A stretch of DNA of 64,000 nt, from the NCBI RefSeq assembly GCF_021044565.1, contig NZ_CP087997.1, positions 124,001 to 188,000 of the forward strand. Direction: 5' to 3'. Positions 44,335-53,919 of this stretch are shown one piece after another. Numbering within the stretch: the first letter of the stretch is position 1; each line of letters begins with the position of its first letter. The notes beneath the pieces are model-generated. The model was not told where the DNA came from and searched no databases. It saw only the letters and a list, made by a program, of their open reading frames with translations. The position numbers and the translations under genes were made by a program. Origin of the DNA: Subtercola endophyticus (GTDB lineage: Bacteria > Actinomycetota > Actinomycetes > Actinomycetales > Microbacteriaceae).

Positions 44335-45753
44335 ATGCTGACCGCTATCGGCGCGGCCGCTACTGACACGGGCGGGGTGATACACCTCGGGCCCGACTTG
44401 CTCATTCTGGGCATCCTGTTCGTCATCGCCTACGTACTCGGGCGCCTCGGCAAGATGATCGGGCTGCCGGCGATTCCGATCTACATGGTGGTCGGGCTGC
44501 TGGCGAGCCCGCACTTCGACCTTTTTCCGCTCGACTTCAACAACAATTCCTACATCGCGCTCATCGCGGTGTTCGGGCTCATCATGCTGCTCTTCAGCCT
44601 GGGGCTCGAATTCGATCAAGACGAGTTCTTCTCCAACGCCGGCAAACTGATCATCTCGGGTGGCTCGTACATCGCCATCAACATGGTGGCCGGCTTCGCC
44701 TTCGGCTTCATGGTGGGGTGGGGCACCCGTGAGGCCCTGATCATTGCGGGAATCACGGCGACTTCGTCGAGCGCCATCGTCACCAAGCTGCTCATCGAGC
44801 TGAACCGGCTGGCCAACCCCGAGACCCCCATGATCCTGGGTGTCACGGTGGTCGAAGACATCTTCATCGCCATCTACCTGGCCATCGTGTCGGTGGTACT
44901 GAGCGGTGAGACGGCGATCTGGCCGGTCATCCTGAAGCTCGGAATAGCGTTCTTGTTCCTCGTGGTGATGTTCGCCGTGGCCCGGTTCGGCGGCCGTGTC
45001 GTGTCGCGGTTCTTCCGCACGAAAGACGACGAGCTCTTCACGATTCTGTTTTTCGGCCTGGCCATCATGTTCGGCGGCATCGGCGAGATTCTGGGCGTCA
45101 CCGACGCCATCGGCGCCTTCTTGATCGGTCTCGTTCTGGGCGCGACCCGCTACCGAAACAAGATCGAACAGATCGCGATTCCGCTGCGTGACGTGTTCGG
45201 TGCCTTCTTCTTCTTGAACTTCGGGCTGAGCCTGAACCCGTCGACCTTTCCCGAGGTCATCTGGCCAGTGCTCGGGGCGGTCGTGATGACCATGGTGCTG
45301 AACGCGGGCGCGGGTCAGCTGGTGGCGAAACTGAACGGAGTCGGGGTGCGGGGCGGTATCAACGCCTCGGTGATTCTGCAGAACCGAGGTGAGTTTGCTC
45401 TCATCTTGGCGACGCTTGCGCTCGCGGCCGGTCTGGATGAGCGAATACAGTCGTTCGCCGGCCTCTACGTGCTCGTGATGGCGGTCGCCGGCCCCATCAT
45501 CGCCTCGAATTCCGACAAAATCGCCAATACTCTGCTCGGAACCAAGCGCAAGAAGGCCGCCTCCGCTGCCTCCGCCGCGAAAAAACCTCGCGATGCGATG
45601 CGCGCCGAAGAGATCGCGCTGGTCGAGGCGGCTACGGCGGGCCTCGAGCCCGGCGAGAATCCAGCTACGCAGGAGTATGTTGATCGGGTTGTGGAGCAGG
45701 CGAACAGCCAATCCGACCAAGTCGACCGAGCCTCGAAAGACGACGAGTATTGA
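44335..45753 (+). CDS. khtU: CPA2-family K+/H+ antiporter (KhtU-like)
   Basis: 472 residues with about twelve membrane helices of the Na+/H+ exchanger (KefB/KhtU) type: LGRLGKMIGLPAIPIYMVVG, LLFSLGLEFDQDEFFSNAGK, GITATSSSAIVTKLLIELNR and GVTVVEDIFIAIYLAI with the ion-binding Glu-Asp. There is no C-terminal TrkA-N domain; the tail of about 75 residues is hydrophilic, so regulation falls to the KhtT-like protein. The pair would export K+ in exchange for H+ under alkaline or osmotic stress. Its stop overlaps the SURF1 start. Confidence 0.9.
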   Translation: MLTAIGAAATDTGGVIHLGPDLLILGILFVIAYVLGRLGKMIGLPAIPIYMVVGLLASPHFDLFPLDFNNNSYIALIAVFGLIMLLFSLGLEFDQDEFFSNAGKLIISGGSYIAINMVAGFAFGFMVGWGTREALIIAGITATSSSAIVTKLLIELNRLANPETPMILGVTVVEDIFIAIYLAIVSVVLSGETAIWPVILKLGIAFLFLVVMFAVARFGGRVVSRFFRTKDDELFTILFFGLAIMFGGIGEILGVTDAIGAFLIGLVLGATRYRNKIEQIAIPLRDVFGAFFFLNFGLSLNPSTFPEVIWPVLGAVVMTMVLNAGAGQLVAKLNGVGVRGGINASVILQNRGEFALILATLALAAGLDERIQSFAGLYVLVMAVAGPIIASNSDKIANTLLGTKRKKAASAASAAKKPRDAMRAEEIALVEAATAGLEPGENPATQEYVDRVVEQANSQSDQVDRASKDDEY

Positions 45754-46583
45754 CCATCTTCAGTGTCATGCGGCGCCCGAAGTGGATCTGGGCGCTCGTT
45801 TTCGCTCTCTTCCTCGCCGCGATCTTCGCAGCCCTCGGGCAGTGGCAGCTGTCGCGCGCGGTCACGTCGAACGGGCCGAACCCGAATGCGACCACCGAGG
45901 TGGTTCAGCAGCTCACTGACATCTCGGCGGCCGGGCAGCCGGTGCTCGAGACACAAGACGGCCAGATGGTGACCGTGACGGGCTCGCTGGCGCCCGGTGA
46001 CTTCTCTCTCGTGTCGTCGCGCCTGAACGGCGGAACGCTCGGCTATTGGGTGATCGGGCGACTCGACCTCGATCATCCGCAGGGCTCTGCGTCGACGACG
46101 AGCGTGGCGGTGGCCCTCGGATGGTCGGCAGAGCAGTCGCTGGCCGAATCGGTCGCCGACCAGCTCAACTCGACCGAGTCGTTCCCGACCGATGCGCTGG
46201 TCGGGCGGTACGTGGGCACCGACGGGCCGGTCGTGGCCGACGCGCAAGGCAAGACGGCGGCGTCGTACATTCCGTCGACCATGGCGCTCTCGTCGATCAT
46301 CAATACCTGGAAAGACTTCGACGACACCGCGAACGTGTTCGGCGGCTACATCGTGGCGCACACTCCGGTCGACGGGCTCACCGCCATCGACTCACCGATT
46401 CCGCAGCGCACCACCGAGCTGAACTGGCTGAACATCTTCTATGCCATCGAGTGGGTCATCTTCGCCGGATTCGCCGTGTTCTTCTGGTACCGGCTGGTGA
46501 AAGACGCGTGGGAACGCGAACAAGAAGAAGCAGAGCTCGAAGAGGCTTTCAGTGCCCCCGCGTCGAGCCGAAAGGTAGAATGA
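45750..46583 (+). CDS. SURF1-family cytochrome oxidase assembly protein
   Basis: 277 residues with an N-terminal helix (PKWIWALVFALFLAAIFAAL followed by GQWQLSRA) and a C-terminal helix (FYAIEWVIFAGFAVFFWYRL), enclosing an extracytoplasmic domain; this two-helix layout with GQWQL and the NWLNIFYAIEW motif is SURF1. SURF1 helps insert heme a in the aa3 oxidase. A TTG at 45750 overlapping the antiporter stop is taken as start; ATG 45768 is an alternative. The DUF3817 gene follows after 4 bp. Confidence 0.88.
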   Translation: MTIFSVMRRPKWIWALVFALFLAAIFAALGQWQLSRAVTSNGPNPNATTEVVQQLTDISAAGQPVLETQDGQMVTVTGSLAPGDFSLVSSRLNGGTLGYWVIGRLDLDHPQGSASTTSVAVALGWSAEQSLAESVADQLNSTESFPTDALVGRYVGTDGPVVADAQGKTAASYIPSTMALSSIINTWKDFDDTANVFGGYIVAHTPVDGLTAIDSPIPQRTTELNWLNIFYAIEWVIFAGFAVFFWYRLVKDAWEREQEEAELEEAFSAPASSRKVE

Positions 46584-46587
46584 CTCC

Positions 46588-47037
46588 ATGCCACTCGAGC
46601 CCAAGCTGAAGGACTTTCCGCGCGTTCGCTCGGCCCTGAAGTTCTACCAGGTCTGCGCCATCATCACCGGTGTGCTGCTGTTGCTGCTGTGTGTCGAGAT
46701 GATTCTGAAGTACACGCCCATCGGCCTCGAAGTCGAAATGGGCGGCCCGCAGGGCTTTCTGGCGCTGGTGCCCGACGGCACCGTGACGAGCATCAACCTG
46801 AGCACGGGCATCCTCATCGTGCACGGCTGGTTCTACGTGGTGTACCTGTTCTCGTGCTTCCAGCTCTGGACGCGCATGCGCTGGCGTCTTGGCCGCTTCT
46901 TGCTGCTGGCGCTCGGGGGCGTCATTCCCTTCTTGTCGTTCTTCGTCGAGACCCGTACTGCCCATGAAGTTCGCGGCTACCTCGCCGAGCGCGAGGCGGC
47001 CGTCGTCGCTCAACCCACGGAGGCCGCTCATCAGTAA
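46588..47037 (+). CDS. DUF3817 membrane protein
   Basis: 149 residues with three membrane segments: [40 protein letters not shown] and the [20 protein letters not shown] helix. The pattern [13 protein letters not shown] near the N-terminus and [11 protein letters not shown] at the end match DUF3817, found next to SURF1 or guaA in actinobacteria; function unknown. Its last codons lie within the 15-bp repeat region that precedes guaA. Probably co-transcribed with SURF1 and guaA. Confidence 0.85.
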   Translation: MPLEPKLKDFPRVRSALKFYQVCAIITGVLLLLLCVEMILKYTPIGLEVEMGGPQGFLALVPDGTVTSINLSTGILIVHGWFYVVYLFSCFQLWTRMRWRLGRFLLLALGGVIPFLSFFVETRTAHEVRGYLAEREAAVVAQPTEAAHQ

Positions 47038-47095
47038 CGTGATCCCCGACAACGTGATCCCCGACAACGTGATCCCCGACAACGTGATCCCCGCC
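47036..47095 (+). repeat. Four 15-bp tandem repeats holding the guaA start
   Basis: AACGTGATCCCCGAC is repeated at 47036, 47051, 47066 and 47081 (the last copy has one change). Each copy contains a GTG in the guaA frame (47039, 47054, 47069, 47084), and the first overlaps the stop of the DUF3817 gene. The GGAGG at 47019-47023 is 15 bp before the first GTG. Confidence 0.92.
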
Positions 47096-48691
47096 GCGGC
47101 GGCCCCCGACGAGGCGGTCGCCTCGACGTCACGACCCGTGCTCGTCGTCGACTTCGGCGCGCAGTACGCGCAGCTCATCGCCCGCCGCGTGCGCGAGGCG
47201 AGCGTCTACAGCGAGATCGTGCCGAGCAACATCACCGCGGCCGAGGTTGCTGCGAAGTCGCCGGTGGGCATCGTGCTGAGCGGTGGCCCATCGAGCGTGT
47301 ACGAAGAAGGCGCGCCGGCGCTCGATCCGGCTATCTTCGACCTCGGCGTGCCCGTGCTCGGCATCTGTTACGGATTCCAGGTCATGGCTCAGACGCTCGG
47401 CGGCGAGGTCGCGCACAGCGGGCTGCGCGAGTACGGTGCCACGGACATGCAGGTCACGGGCGACGGGGGAGTGCTGCTCGACGGCCAACCCGTCGACCAG
47501 ACGGTGTGGATGAGCCACGGCGACCAGGTCTCGAAGGCACCGGAGGGCTTCACGGTGGTGGCGAGCAGTGCATCCACCCCCGTCGCCGCGTTCGCGAACG
47601 ACGCGAAGCAGCAGTACGGCGTGCAGTGGCACCCCGAGGTGAAGCACACCCAGTACGGGCAAGATGTGCTCGAGAACTTCTTGCACCGCGCCGCCGGAAT
47701 TCCGGCCGACTGGAACAGCGGCAACGTCATCGCCGACCAGATCGCTCTGATCCGCGCGCAGGTCGGCGACGGCAAGGTGATCTGCGGGCTCTCGGGCGGG
47801 GTCGACTCGGCCGTCGCGGCCGCGCTCGTTCACGCGGCCGTGGGCGACCAGCTGACCTGCGTGTTCGTCGACCACGGGCTGCTGCGCGCCGACGAGCGCC
47901 GTCAGGTCGAAGTCGACTACGTGGCGTCGACCGGTGTTCGTCTGGTGACAGTGGATGCCCAGCAGCAGTTTCTCGACGCTCTCGCCGGGGTCACCGACCC
48001 CGAGCAGAAGCGCAAGATCATCGGGCGGGAGTTCATCCGGAGCTTCGAAGGCGCCGCAGAGGCCCTTGTGCTCGCGGCGGCCGCGACCGACGGTGAGCCG
48101 GTCAAGTTTCTCGTGCAGGGAACGCTCTACCCCGACGTGGTCGAGTCGGGCGGCGGAACCGGCACGGCGAACATCAAGAGCCACCACAACGTGGGCGGCC
48201 TTCCCGAAGACTTGCAGTTCGCTCTGGTCGAGCCGCTGCGCACCCTGTTCAAAGACGAGGTGCGTGCCATCGGCCGTCAGCTCGGGTTGCCCGAGGTCAT
48301 CGTGGGGCGCCAGCCGTTCCCCGGCCCCGGGCTCGGCATTCGCATCGTGGGCGAGGTGACGTTCGAGCGCCTGGAGCTGCTGCGAGCGGCCGATTCCATC
48401 GTGCGTGCGGAACTCACCGCGGCCGGCCTCGACGGCGAGATCTGGCAGTGTCCTGTGGTGCTGCTGGCCGATGTGCGGTCGGTCGGCGTTCAGGGCGATG
48501 GGCGTACCTACGGGCATCCGATCGTCTTGCGGCCCGTCTCGTCTGAAGACGCGATGACGGCAGACTGGACCCGCCTGCCGTACGATCTGCTCGCGCGCAT
48601 CTCCAACCGCATTACGAACGAGGTCGCCGGTGTCAACCGCGTTGTGCTCGACGTCACGTCGAAGCCGCCGGGCACTATCGAGTGGGAGTAA
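47039..48691 (+). CDS. guaA: GMP synthase (glutamine-hydrolysing)
   Basis: 550 residues. The glutaminase domain begins [20 protein letters not shown], with the nucleophile in [11 protein letters not shown] (Cys110) and VQWHPEV. The ATP pyrophosphatase domain has the P-loop [15 protein letters not shown], and the C-terminal dimerisation domain ends KPPGTIEWE. It aminates XMP to GMP. The exact start is ambiguous, since four GTG codons lie in a 15-bp tandem repeat; the extra N-terminal NVIPD repeats are not part of the family. The GATase core is reached only about 30 residues in. Confidence 0.96.
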   Translation: MIPDNVIPDNVIPDNVIPAAAAPDEAVASTSRPVLVVDFGAQYAQLIARRVREASVYSEIVPSNITAAEVAAKSPVGIVLSGGPSSVYEEGAPALDPAIFDLGVPVLGICYGFQVMAQTLGGEVAHSGLREYGATDMQVTGDGGVLLDGQPVDQTVWMSHGDQVSKAPEGFTVVASSASTPVAAFANDAKQQYGVQWHPEVKHTQYGQDVLENFLHRAAGIPADWNSGNVIADQIALIRAQVGDGKVICGLSGGVDSAVAAALVHAAVGDQLTCVFVDHGLLRADERRQVEVDYVASTGVRLVTVDAQQQFLDALAGVTDPEQKRKIIGREFIRSFEGAAEALVLAAAATDGEPVKFLVQGTLYPDVVESGGGTGTANIKSHHNVGGLPEDLQFALVEPLRTLFKDEVRAIGRQLGLPEVIVGRQPFPGPGLGIRIVGEVTFERLELLRAADSIVRAELTAAGLDGEIWQCPVVLLADVRSVGVQGDGRTYGHPIVLRPVSSEDAMTADWTRLPYDLLARISNRITNEVAGVNRVVLDVTSKPPGTIEWE

Positions 48692-48836
48692 GCGAGGGCG
48701 GGGCGCCGCGGGCCGCCTGAACGGCGGCTCGCTCTATGCGCCGCGCATTGATTTGGGCGTGCGGAGTGGCCTGGGGCATTCTTGTTGACTCGGCTGTGAC
48801 TGAGAGACGTGCGTGAAGTCGTGATATCCTCATTTT

Positions 48837-49145
48837 ATGACACTTCTCGACAGCGCTGCAATTTCGTATTACGGTATTGATATGAATGCTGACGAAACCA
48901 TTCGCGGGGCGCCGGTCACCGAAGAGCAGATTGCAGCGTGGGCGGCCGAAGCAGAGGCAGGCTATGACGTCGATGCTCTGAAAAAGCGGGGCCGCGGGCG
49001 CCCTGGTCGCGGCGCCGAAGCCTCGCAAGTGGTGACGCTACGACTTACGCTGAACGAGCTCGCCGCGATCGACGCCAAGGCGCAACGAGAAGGCAAGACG
49101 CGCTCTCAGGTCATCCGCGAGGCGCTGGTGGCTTCTGCTGCGTGA
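48837..49145 (+). CDS. Ribbon-helix-helix (CopG-like) DNA-binding protein
   Basis: Up to 102 residues; an internal ATG at 48882 gives 87 residues and a more typical start (MNADETIRGAPVTEEQIAAW). The middle is basic (KKRGRGRPGRG), and the end VVTLRLTLNELAAIDAKAQR and GKTRSQVIREAL is a ribbon-helix-helix motif. Such proteins act as antitoxin-type repressors or small regulators. No toxin-like gene lies beside it, so its role is open. The upstream 145-bp gap after guaA and the 138 bp before the TetR gene hold no other gene I can support. Confidence 0.7.
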   Translation: MTLLDSAAISYYGIDMNADETIRGAPVTEEQIAAWAAEAEAGYDVDALKKRGRGRPGRGAEASQVVTLRLTLNELAAIDAKAQREGKTRSQVIREALVASAA

Positions 49146-49242
49146 ATGAAACGAGCTGGTGATCCACGCGATGAAAGCACGTCTGCAAATGGAACGACTC
49201 CTGCCGTAGAGAACCCGGCAAGCACCTTGATCCGACAACCAA

Positions 49243-49268
49243 TATGATTGTGAGTGAGCGCTCACTCA
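49243..49268 (+). promoter_or_regulatory. -10 box and TetR operator palindrome
   Basis: TATGAT (49243-49248) is a likely -10 box. TGAGTGAGCGCTCACTCA (49251-49268) is a perfect 18-bp palindrome of the GAGTGAGC type bound by many TetR repressors. It lies 16 bp before the TetR gene start, so the repressor should block its own transcript, including the exporter genes. Confidence 0.85.
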
Positions 49269-49283
49269 GGTACGCTCGAACGC

Positions 49284-49985
49284 ATGACGCAGACAGACCT
49301 CGATCGAGCGGCCGAGAGGCTGCGAACGGAGGCGCGATCCCGCCGAGCCCCTGCGATGGCGCTTGAGGATCGCCGAGCATCCATCATCGCCGCCGTCACG
49401 CCATTGCTCATCGAGCACGGCCGGCAGGTCACGAGCGCACAGATCGCAGCAGCGGCGGGCATCGCCGAGGGAACCATCTTTCGGGCGTTCGGCGACAAAG
49501 AGACGCTCATCGACGCGGCGATCGCAGCCCACCTCGACCCCGAGCCGTTTCGCGGTGACATGCGGGCCATCGATCGCACGCTTCCGCTCGAGGCGAAGGT
49601 GCACCGGCTCATCGAGCTGATGCGCAAGAGGTTCGTCACCGTGTTCCAGATGATGAACTCACTCGGGCTCGCCGGGCAACGACCCCAGCACAGCGCGCAG
49701 AGCGACTTCGTGCGCCGTATTGCGGACCTGCTCGACGGCGAGGAGGGGCAGCTGCGGTTTTCTGCCGACCGCATCGCCCAGCTCATCCGCATGGTGGCGC
49801 TCTCTGCGTCGCTGCCGCACGTCATCGGCGACTCTCCCATCGACAACGACACCCTGACCGAGTTCGTGCTGCACGGAATCACCACGAACCCGCCGACGGC
49901 CACGCGCTCAACGCGCGGCGACGCCATTGTCAGTGGTCTGCGCGAAGATAAACGAGAAGAAATCACGAAAGAAGGCACGGAATGA
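49284..49985 (+). CDS. TetR-family repressor of the ABC exporter
   Basis: 233 residues. The N-terminal helix-turn-helix (SIIAAVTPLLIEHGRQVTSA, then AAGIAEGTIFRAFGDKETLI) is clearly TetR, preceded by a basic arm. The ligand domain is helical and not assigned. It lies just behind a perfect palindrome and overlaps the first exporter gene by 4 bp, so it probably auto-represses the operon and is relieved by an exported compound. The ATG at 49284 fits the family; the frame is open further upstream through the operator and is rejected. Confidence 0.92.
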   Translation: MTQTDLDRAAERLRTEARSRRAPAMALEDRRASIIAAVTPLLIEHGRQVTSAQIAAAAGIAEGTIFRAFGDKETLIDAAIAAHLDPEPFRGDMRAIDRTLPLEAKVHRLIELMRKRFVTVFQMMNSLGLAGQRPQHSAQSDFVRRIADLLDGEEGQLRFSADRIAQLIRMVALSASLPHVIGDSPIDNDTLTEFVLHGITTNPPTATRSTRGDAIVSGLREDKREEITKEGTE

Positions 49986-51718
49986 AACTCGTCCGGCTCA
50001 TCGGCACCTACGTCAGGCCGCACTGGCGGCTCGTCGTCGGCGTCTTCGTCTTTCAGCTGGCGCAGGCCATCGCCTCGCTCTACCTGCCCACGCTCAACGC
50101 CGACATCATCGACAACGGTGTGGCCACGGGCAATACCGGCTACATCTTGAGCATCGGCGGGCTCATGCTAATGATCACCCTCGCCCAGGTGATCTGCGCG
50201 ATCGTGGCGGTGTACTTCGGCGCCAAACTCGCCATGGCCCTCGGCCGCGACCTGCGCCTCTCGGTGTTCACCCGGGTGGGCGAATTCTCCGAGCGAGAGG
50301 TGTCGCACTTCGGGGCGCCGTCGCTCATCACCCGCACCACGAACGACGTGCAGCAGGTGCAGATGCTCGTGCTGCTGACCTGCACCATTCTGGTCAGCGC
50401 GCCGATCCTCGCAGTGGGTGGCATCATCATGGCGCTCTCGCTCGATGTGCCACTGTCGGCGATCATCGCGGTCGCGGTTCCGGTGCTGCTCATCGTTCTG
50501 GCCCTGATCATCGTGCGCATGGTGCCGCTGTTCCGCCTGATGCAGCAACGCATCGACAAGGTGAACGGTGTTCTGCGTGAGCAGTTGACGGGCATCCGAG
50601 TCGTTCGGGCATTCGTGCGAGAGCGTATCGAGACCGAACGTTTCGCGGTGGCCAACCGCGACGTCACCGACACCGCGCTGAGGGCGGGGCGGCTGTTCGC
50701 GCTGATGTTCCCGATCGTGCTGCTGGTGATGAACGTTTCAAGTGTTGCGGTGCTCTGGTTCGGGGCGTTCCAAATCGACAACGGGGCTATTCAAATCGGT
50801 ACCCTGACGGCGTTCTTGACCTACCTCGTGCAGATTCTGATGGCGGTCATGATGGCGACCTTCATGGCGATTCTGATTCCGCGGGCATCCGTTTGCGCCG
50901 ACCGTATCACCGAGGTGCTGCAGACGCCGCCGTCGGTCATCATGCCTGCCGTGGGCGTCACCGAACTCAGCGAGCACGGTCTGATCGAGCTCGACGATGC
51001 GAGCTTCGCCTACCCGGGCGCGGCCGAGCCGGTGCTGCGCCACCTGACGTTTGTTGCCGAGCCGGGTCAGACCACCGCCATCATCGGCAGCACGGGGTCG
51101 GGCAAGACCACGCTGGTCAACCTGCTTCCGCGCCTGTTCGACGCGACAGCCGGCGAGGTTCGCATCGATGGGGTGAACGTGAAAGACCTCGACCCTGACG
51201 TGCTGTGGGGGCGCATCGGTCTCGTGCCGCAGAAACCGTACCTGTTCTCGGGAACCATCGCGAGCAACCTGCGCTACGGCAAGCCCGACGCCACCGACGA
51301 AGAACTCTGGCAGGCGCTCGAGACCGCGCAGGCGCGCGACTTCGTGTCTGAGATGACCGAGGGCCTCGAGTCGCCCATCGCGCAGGGCGGCACGAACGTG
51401 TCGGGCGGCCAGCGTCAGCGACTGGCCATCGCACGGGCGCTCGTGAAGCGGCCCGAGATCTACGTGTTCGACGACTCGTTCTCGGCGCTCGACCTGGCGA
51501 CGGATGCCCGGCTCAGGCGCGCGCTTCGAAGAGACGTGAGCGGCGCGACCATGGTGGTGGTGGCGCAACGCGTCTCGACTATCATCGACGCCGACCAGAT
51601 TCTGGTACTCGAAGACGGCGTCATCGTCGGCCGCGGCACCCACAGCGAACTGCTCGAATCGAGCGAGACGTACCGCGAGATCGTTCACTCGCAGATGACG
51701 GCGGAGGAGGCAGCATGA
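49982..51718 (+). CDS. ABC exporter half-transporter, subunit A
   Basis: 578 residues: six membrane helices (about 1-320) with ABC_membrane type I architecture, then the ATPase with IIGSTGSGKTTLVNLLPRLF, VPQKPYLFSGTIASNLRYG, NVSGGQRQRLAIARALVKRP and a Walker B reading VFDDSFSALD, in which the usual catalytic Glu is Asp-Ser. That change is typical for the degenerate subunit of heterodimeric exporters. It overlaps both the TetR gene and subunit B by 4 bp. Likely a drug or lipid exporter; substrate unknown. Confidence 0.92.
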   Translation: MKLVRLIGTYVRPHWRLVVGVFVFQLAQAIASLYLPTLNADIIDNGVATGNTGYILSIGGLMLMITLAQVICAIVAVYFGAKLAMALGRDLRLSVFTRVGEFSEREVSHFGAPSLITRTTNDVQQVQMLVLLTCTILVSAPILAVGGIIMALSLDVPLSAIIAVAVPVLLIVLALIIVRMVPLFRLMQQRIDKVNGVLREQLTGIRVVRAFVRERIETERFAVANRDVTDTALRAGRLFALMFPIVLLVMNVSSVAVLWFGAFQIDNGAIQIGTLTAFLTYLVQILMAVMMATFMAILIPRASVCADRITEVLQTPPSVIMPAVGVTELSEHGLIELDDASFAYPGAAEPVLRHLTFVAEPGQTTAIIGSTGSGKTTLVNLLPRLFDATAGEVRIDGVNVKDLDPDVLWGRIGLVPQKPYLFSGTIASNLRYGKPDATDEELWQALETAQARDFVSEMTEGLESPIAQGGTNVSGGQRQRLAIARALVKRPEIYVFDDSFSALDLATDARLRRALRRDVSGATMVVVAQRVSTIIDADQILVLEDGVIVGRGTHSELLESSETYREIVHSQMTAEEAA

Positions 51719-53700
51719 GCGACGAAGCGCAGCCCATCGAGAAGGCGCCGGCCGTTCCGCGGCCGCCCGTGCGCCGCGGCCCGGGCGGGGGAGGCGGTCC
51801 GTTCGGCGGCGCCGGTATGCCCGCCGAGAAGTCCAAGGCCTTCGGGCCCAGCGCCAAACGACTGGCGGGCCGACTGCGGCCCGAGCGCATGCTCATCGGC
51901 CTGATCACGCTGCTCGCCGTGGTGAGTGTGACGCTGTCGGTGCTCGGGCCGAAGATGCTCGGAAATGCCACCAACGTGATCTTCGCGGGTATTTTGTCGA
52001 ACCAGTTTCCGGCCGGAACCACGCAGGCTCAGGCCATCGCGGGCCTCGACGCGGCCGGCCAGTCGCAGCAGGCCGATCTGCTCAAGAGCGTGACGTTCAC
52101 CCCGGGCCAGGGTATCGACTTCACCCAGCTCGGCATGATCCTGCTCACGGTGCTGGCGATCTACGTCTTCGCGTCGGTGTTCAGCTGGATGCAGTCGTAC
52201 TTGCTCAACGGTGTCGTGCAGCGCACCGTGTACCGCCTGCGCGAAGACGTCGAAGAGAAGATCAACCGGCTGCCGCTGGGGTACTTCGACCGCATGCCGC
52301 GCGGTGAGCTGCTGAGCCGGGTCACTAACGACATCGACAACATCTCCCAGAGCCTGCAGCAGTCGCTCTCGCAGATCATGACGTCGCTGCTGACAGTGAT
52401 CGGCGTCATCACGATGATGTTCATCATCTCGCCGCTGCTGGCGCTGATCGCGCTGGTGACGATTCCGCTCACCCTGCTCATCACCACTGTCGTGGCGAAG
52501 CGCTCGCAGAAGCTCTTCGTCGCTCAGTGGAAGCACACCGGCGAACTGAACGCGCGAATCGAGGAAGGCTACAGCGGCCACGCGCTCGTGAAGGTGTTCG
52601 GCCGTCACCGCGAGATCAACGAGGTCTTCCGGCAGAAGAACGACGAACTCTACCGGGCGAGCTTCGGCGCGCAGTTCGTCTCGGGCATCATCATGCCGTC
52701 GATGATGTTCATCGGAAACCTGGTCTACGTCGCCATCGCGGTGGTCGGCGGGTTGATGGTGGCGAGCGGGTCGCTCAGTCTCGGTGATGTGCAGGCGTTC
52801 ATCCAGTACTCGCGTCAGTTCACGCAGCCGCTCACGCAGCTCGGTTCGATGGCCAACGTGCTGCAGTCGGGTGTCGCTTCTGCCGAGCGGGTGTTCGAGT
52901 TGCTCGACGCCGACGACCAGAGCCCGGATCCGGTGCCCGCGGCGACCCCGTCGAACGACGAGGGCCGACTCGTCTTCGAGAACGTGTCGTTCAGCTACAG
53001 CCCCGCTAAGCCGCTCATCGAGAACCTCTCGCTCACGGCGCTGCCGGGGCAGACAGTGGCGATCGTCGGGCCGACCGGTGCGGGCAAGACCACCCTGGTG
53101 AACCTCATCATGCGGTTCTACGAGCTCGACGGCGGGCGCATCACGCTCGACGGCACCGATATCGCTACGATGACGCGGGATGACCTGCGGGGCCGCACCG
53201 GTATGGTGCTGCAAGACACCTGGCTGTTCGGCGGCACGATCCACGACAACATCGCGTACGGAAACCCCTCTGCGTCAGAGGAGGAGATTCTCGCCGCAGC
53301 CCAGGCGACCTACGTCGACCGTTTCGTGCACTCGCTGCCCGACGGCTATGACACCGTGCTGAACGACGAGGCCGACAACGTGTCGGCCGGAGAGAAGCAG
53401 CTGATCACCATCGCGCGGGCGTTCTTGGCGAAGCCGTCGGTGCTCATTCTCGACGAGGCCACGTCGTCGGTCGACACACGCACCGAGGTGTTGGTGCAGC
53501 GCGCCATGTCGGCGCTGCGAGCCGATCGCACGAGCTTCGTGATCGCGCATCGTCTCTCGACGATTCGGGATGCCCACCTCATCCTCGTCATGGAGGCGGG
53601 CCACATCGTGGAGCAGGGAACCCACGAGTCGCTGCTCGCCGCCGACGGTGCCTATGCCAACCTCTACAACGCCCAGTTCGCGGCGGCGATCACGGACTGA
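51715..53700 (+). CDS. ABC exporter half-transporter, subunit B
   Basis: 661 residues. A Pro/Gly-rich N-terminal stretch (about 55 residues, RRGPGGGGGPFGGAGMP) precedes six membrane helices with a long extracytoplasmic loop (about 85-135). The ATPase has IVGPTGAGKTTLVNLIMRFY (452 on), VSAGEKQLITIARAFL in place of LSGGQ, and a complete Walker B VLILDEATSSVD with catalytic Glu. It pairs with subunit A. The operon TetR-A-B ends at a perfect bidirectional terminator 35 bp later. Confidence 0.92.
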   Translation: MSDEAQPIEKAPAVPRPPVRRGPGGGGGPFGGAGMPAEKSKAFGPSAKRLAGRLRPERMLIGLITLLAVVSVTLSVLGPKMLGNATNVIFAGILSNQFPAGTTQAQAIAGLDAAGQSQQADLLKSVTFTPGQGIDFTQLGMILLTVLAIYVFASVFSWMQSYLLNGVVQRTVYRLREDVEEKINRLPLGYFDRMPRGELLSRVTNDIDNISQSLQQSLSQIMTSLLTVIGVITMMFIISPLLALIALVTIPLTLLITTVVAKRSQKLFVAQWKHTGELNARIEEGYSGHALVKVFGRHREINEVFRQKNDELYRASFGAQFVSGIIMPSMMFIGNLVYVAIAVVGGLMVASGSLSLGDVQAFIQYSRQFTQPLTQLGSMANVLQSGVASAERVFELLDADDQSPDPVPAATPSNDEGRLVFENVSFSYSPAKPLIENLSLTALPGQTVAIVGPTGAGKTTLVNLIMRFYELDGGRITLDGTDIATMTRDDLRGRTGMVLQDTWLFGGTIHDNIAYGNPSASEEEILAAAQATYVDRFVHSLPDGYDTVLNDEADNVSAGEKQLITIARAFLAKPSVLILDEATSSVDTRTEVLVQRAMSALRADRTSFVIAHRLSTIRDAHLILVMEAGHIVEQGTHESLLAADGAYANLYNAQFAAAITD

Positions 53701-53735
53701 TCCCGCGGCTGAACTCCTGACCCGTCGACAAAAAA

Positions 53736-53784
53736 GGAAATACGCCCCGCCGAACCACATGGAGGTTCGGCGGGGCGTATTTCC
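53736..53784. terminator. Perfect 21-bp bidirectional terminator
   Basis: Arms 53736-53756 and 53764-53784 are exact reverse complements with a 7-base loop. An A-run (53730-53735) precedes and TT follows with the stem itself ending in TATTTCC, so it can stop transcripts from both the exporter operon and the minus-strand Bax-inhibitor gene. Confidence 0.9.
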
Positions 53785-53919
53785 TTATGTAGTGACGCCA
53801 ACCGAGATCAGTCGAAAGCGGCGGCGTGTACGTCGCTTTCGGCGTTGGTAGCGGCCCATACTTCAGTGCGATGAGGCAGTCGCACTGTGCGCCGCAGAGG
53901 CGGCGGCGCAGCAGACCAT

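Noticed and set aside
48837..49145. Toxin-antitoxin pair
   Set aside because: Only the ribbon-helix-helix protein is present; the flanks are guaA and a TetR gene, and the short gaps code for no toxin-like protein.
49982..53700. Bacteriocin or lantibiotic export system
   Set aside because: There is no peptidase domain on either ABC protein and no precursor-like small gene nearby; a TetR-controlled multidrug-type exporter is the simpler reading.
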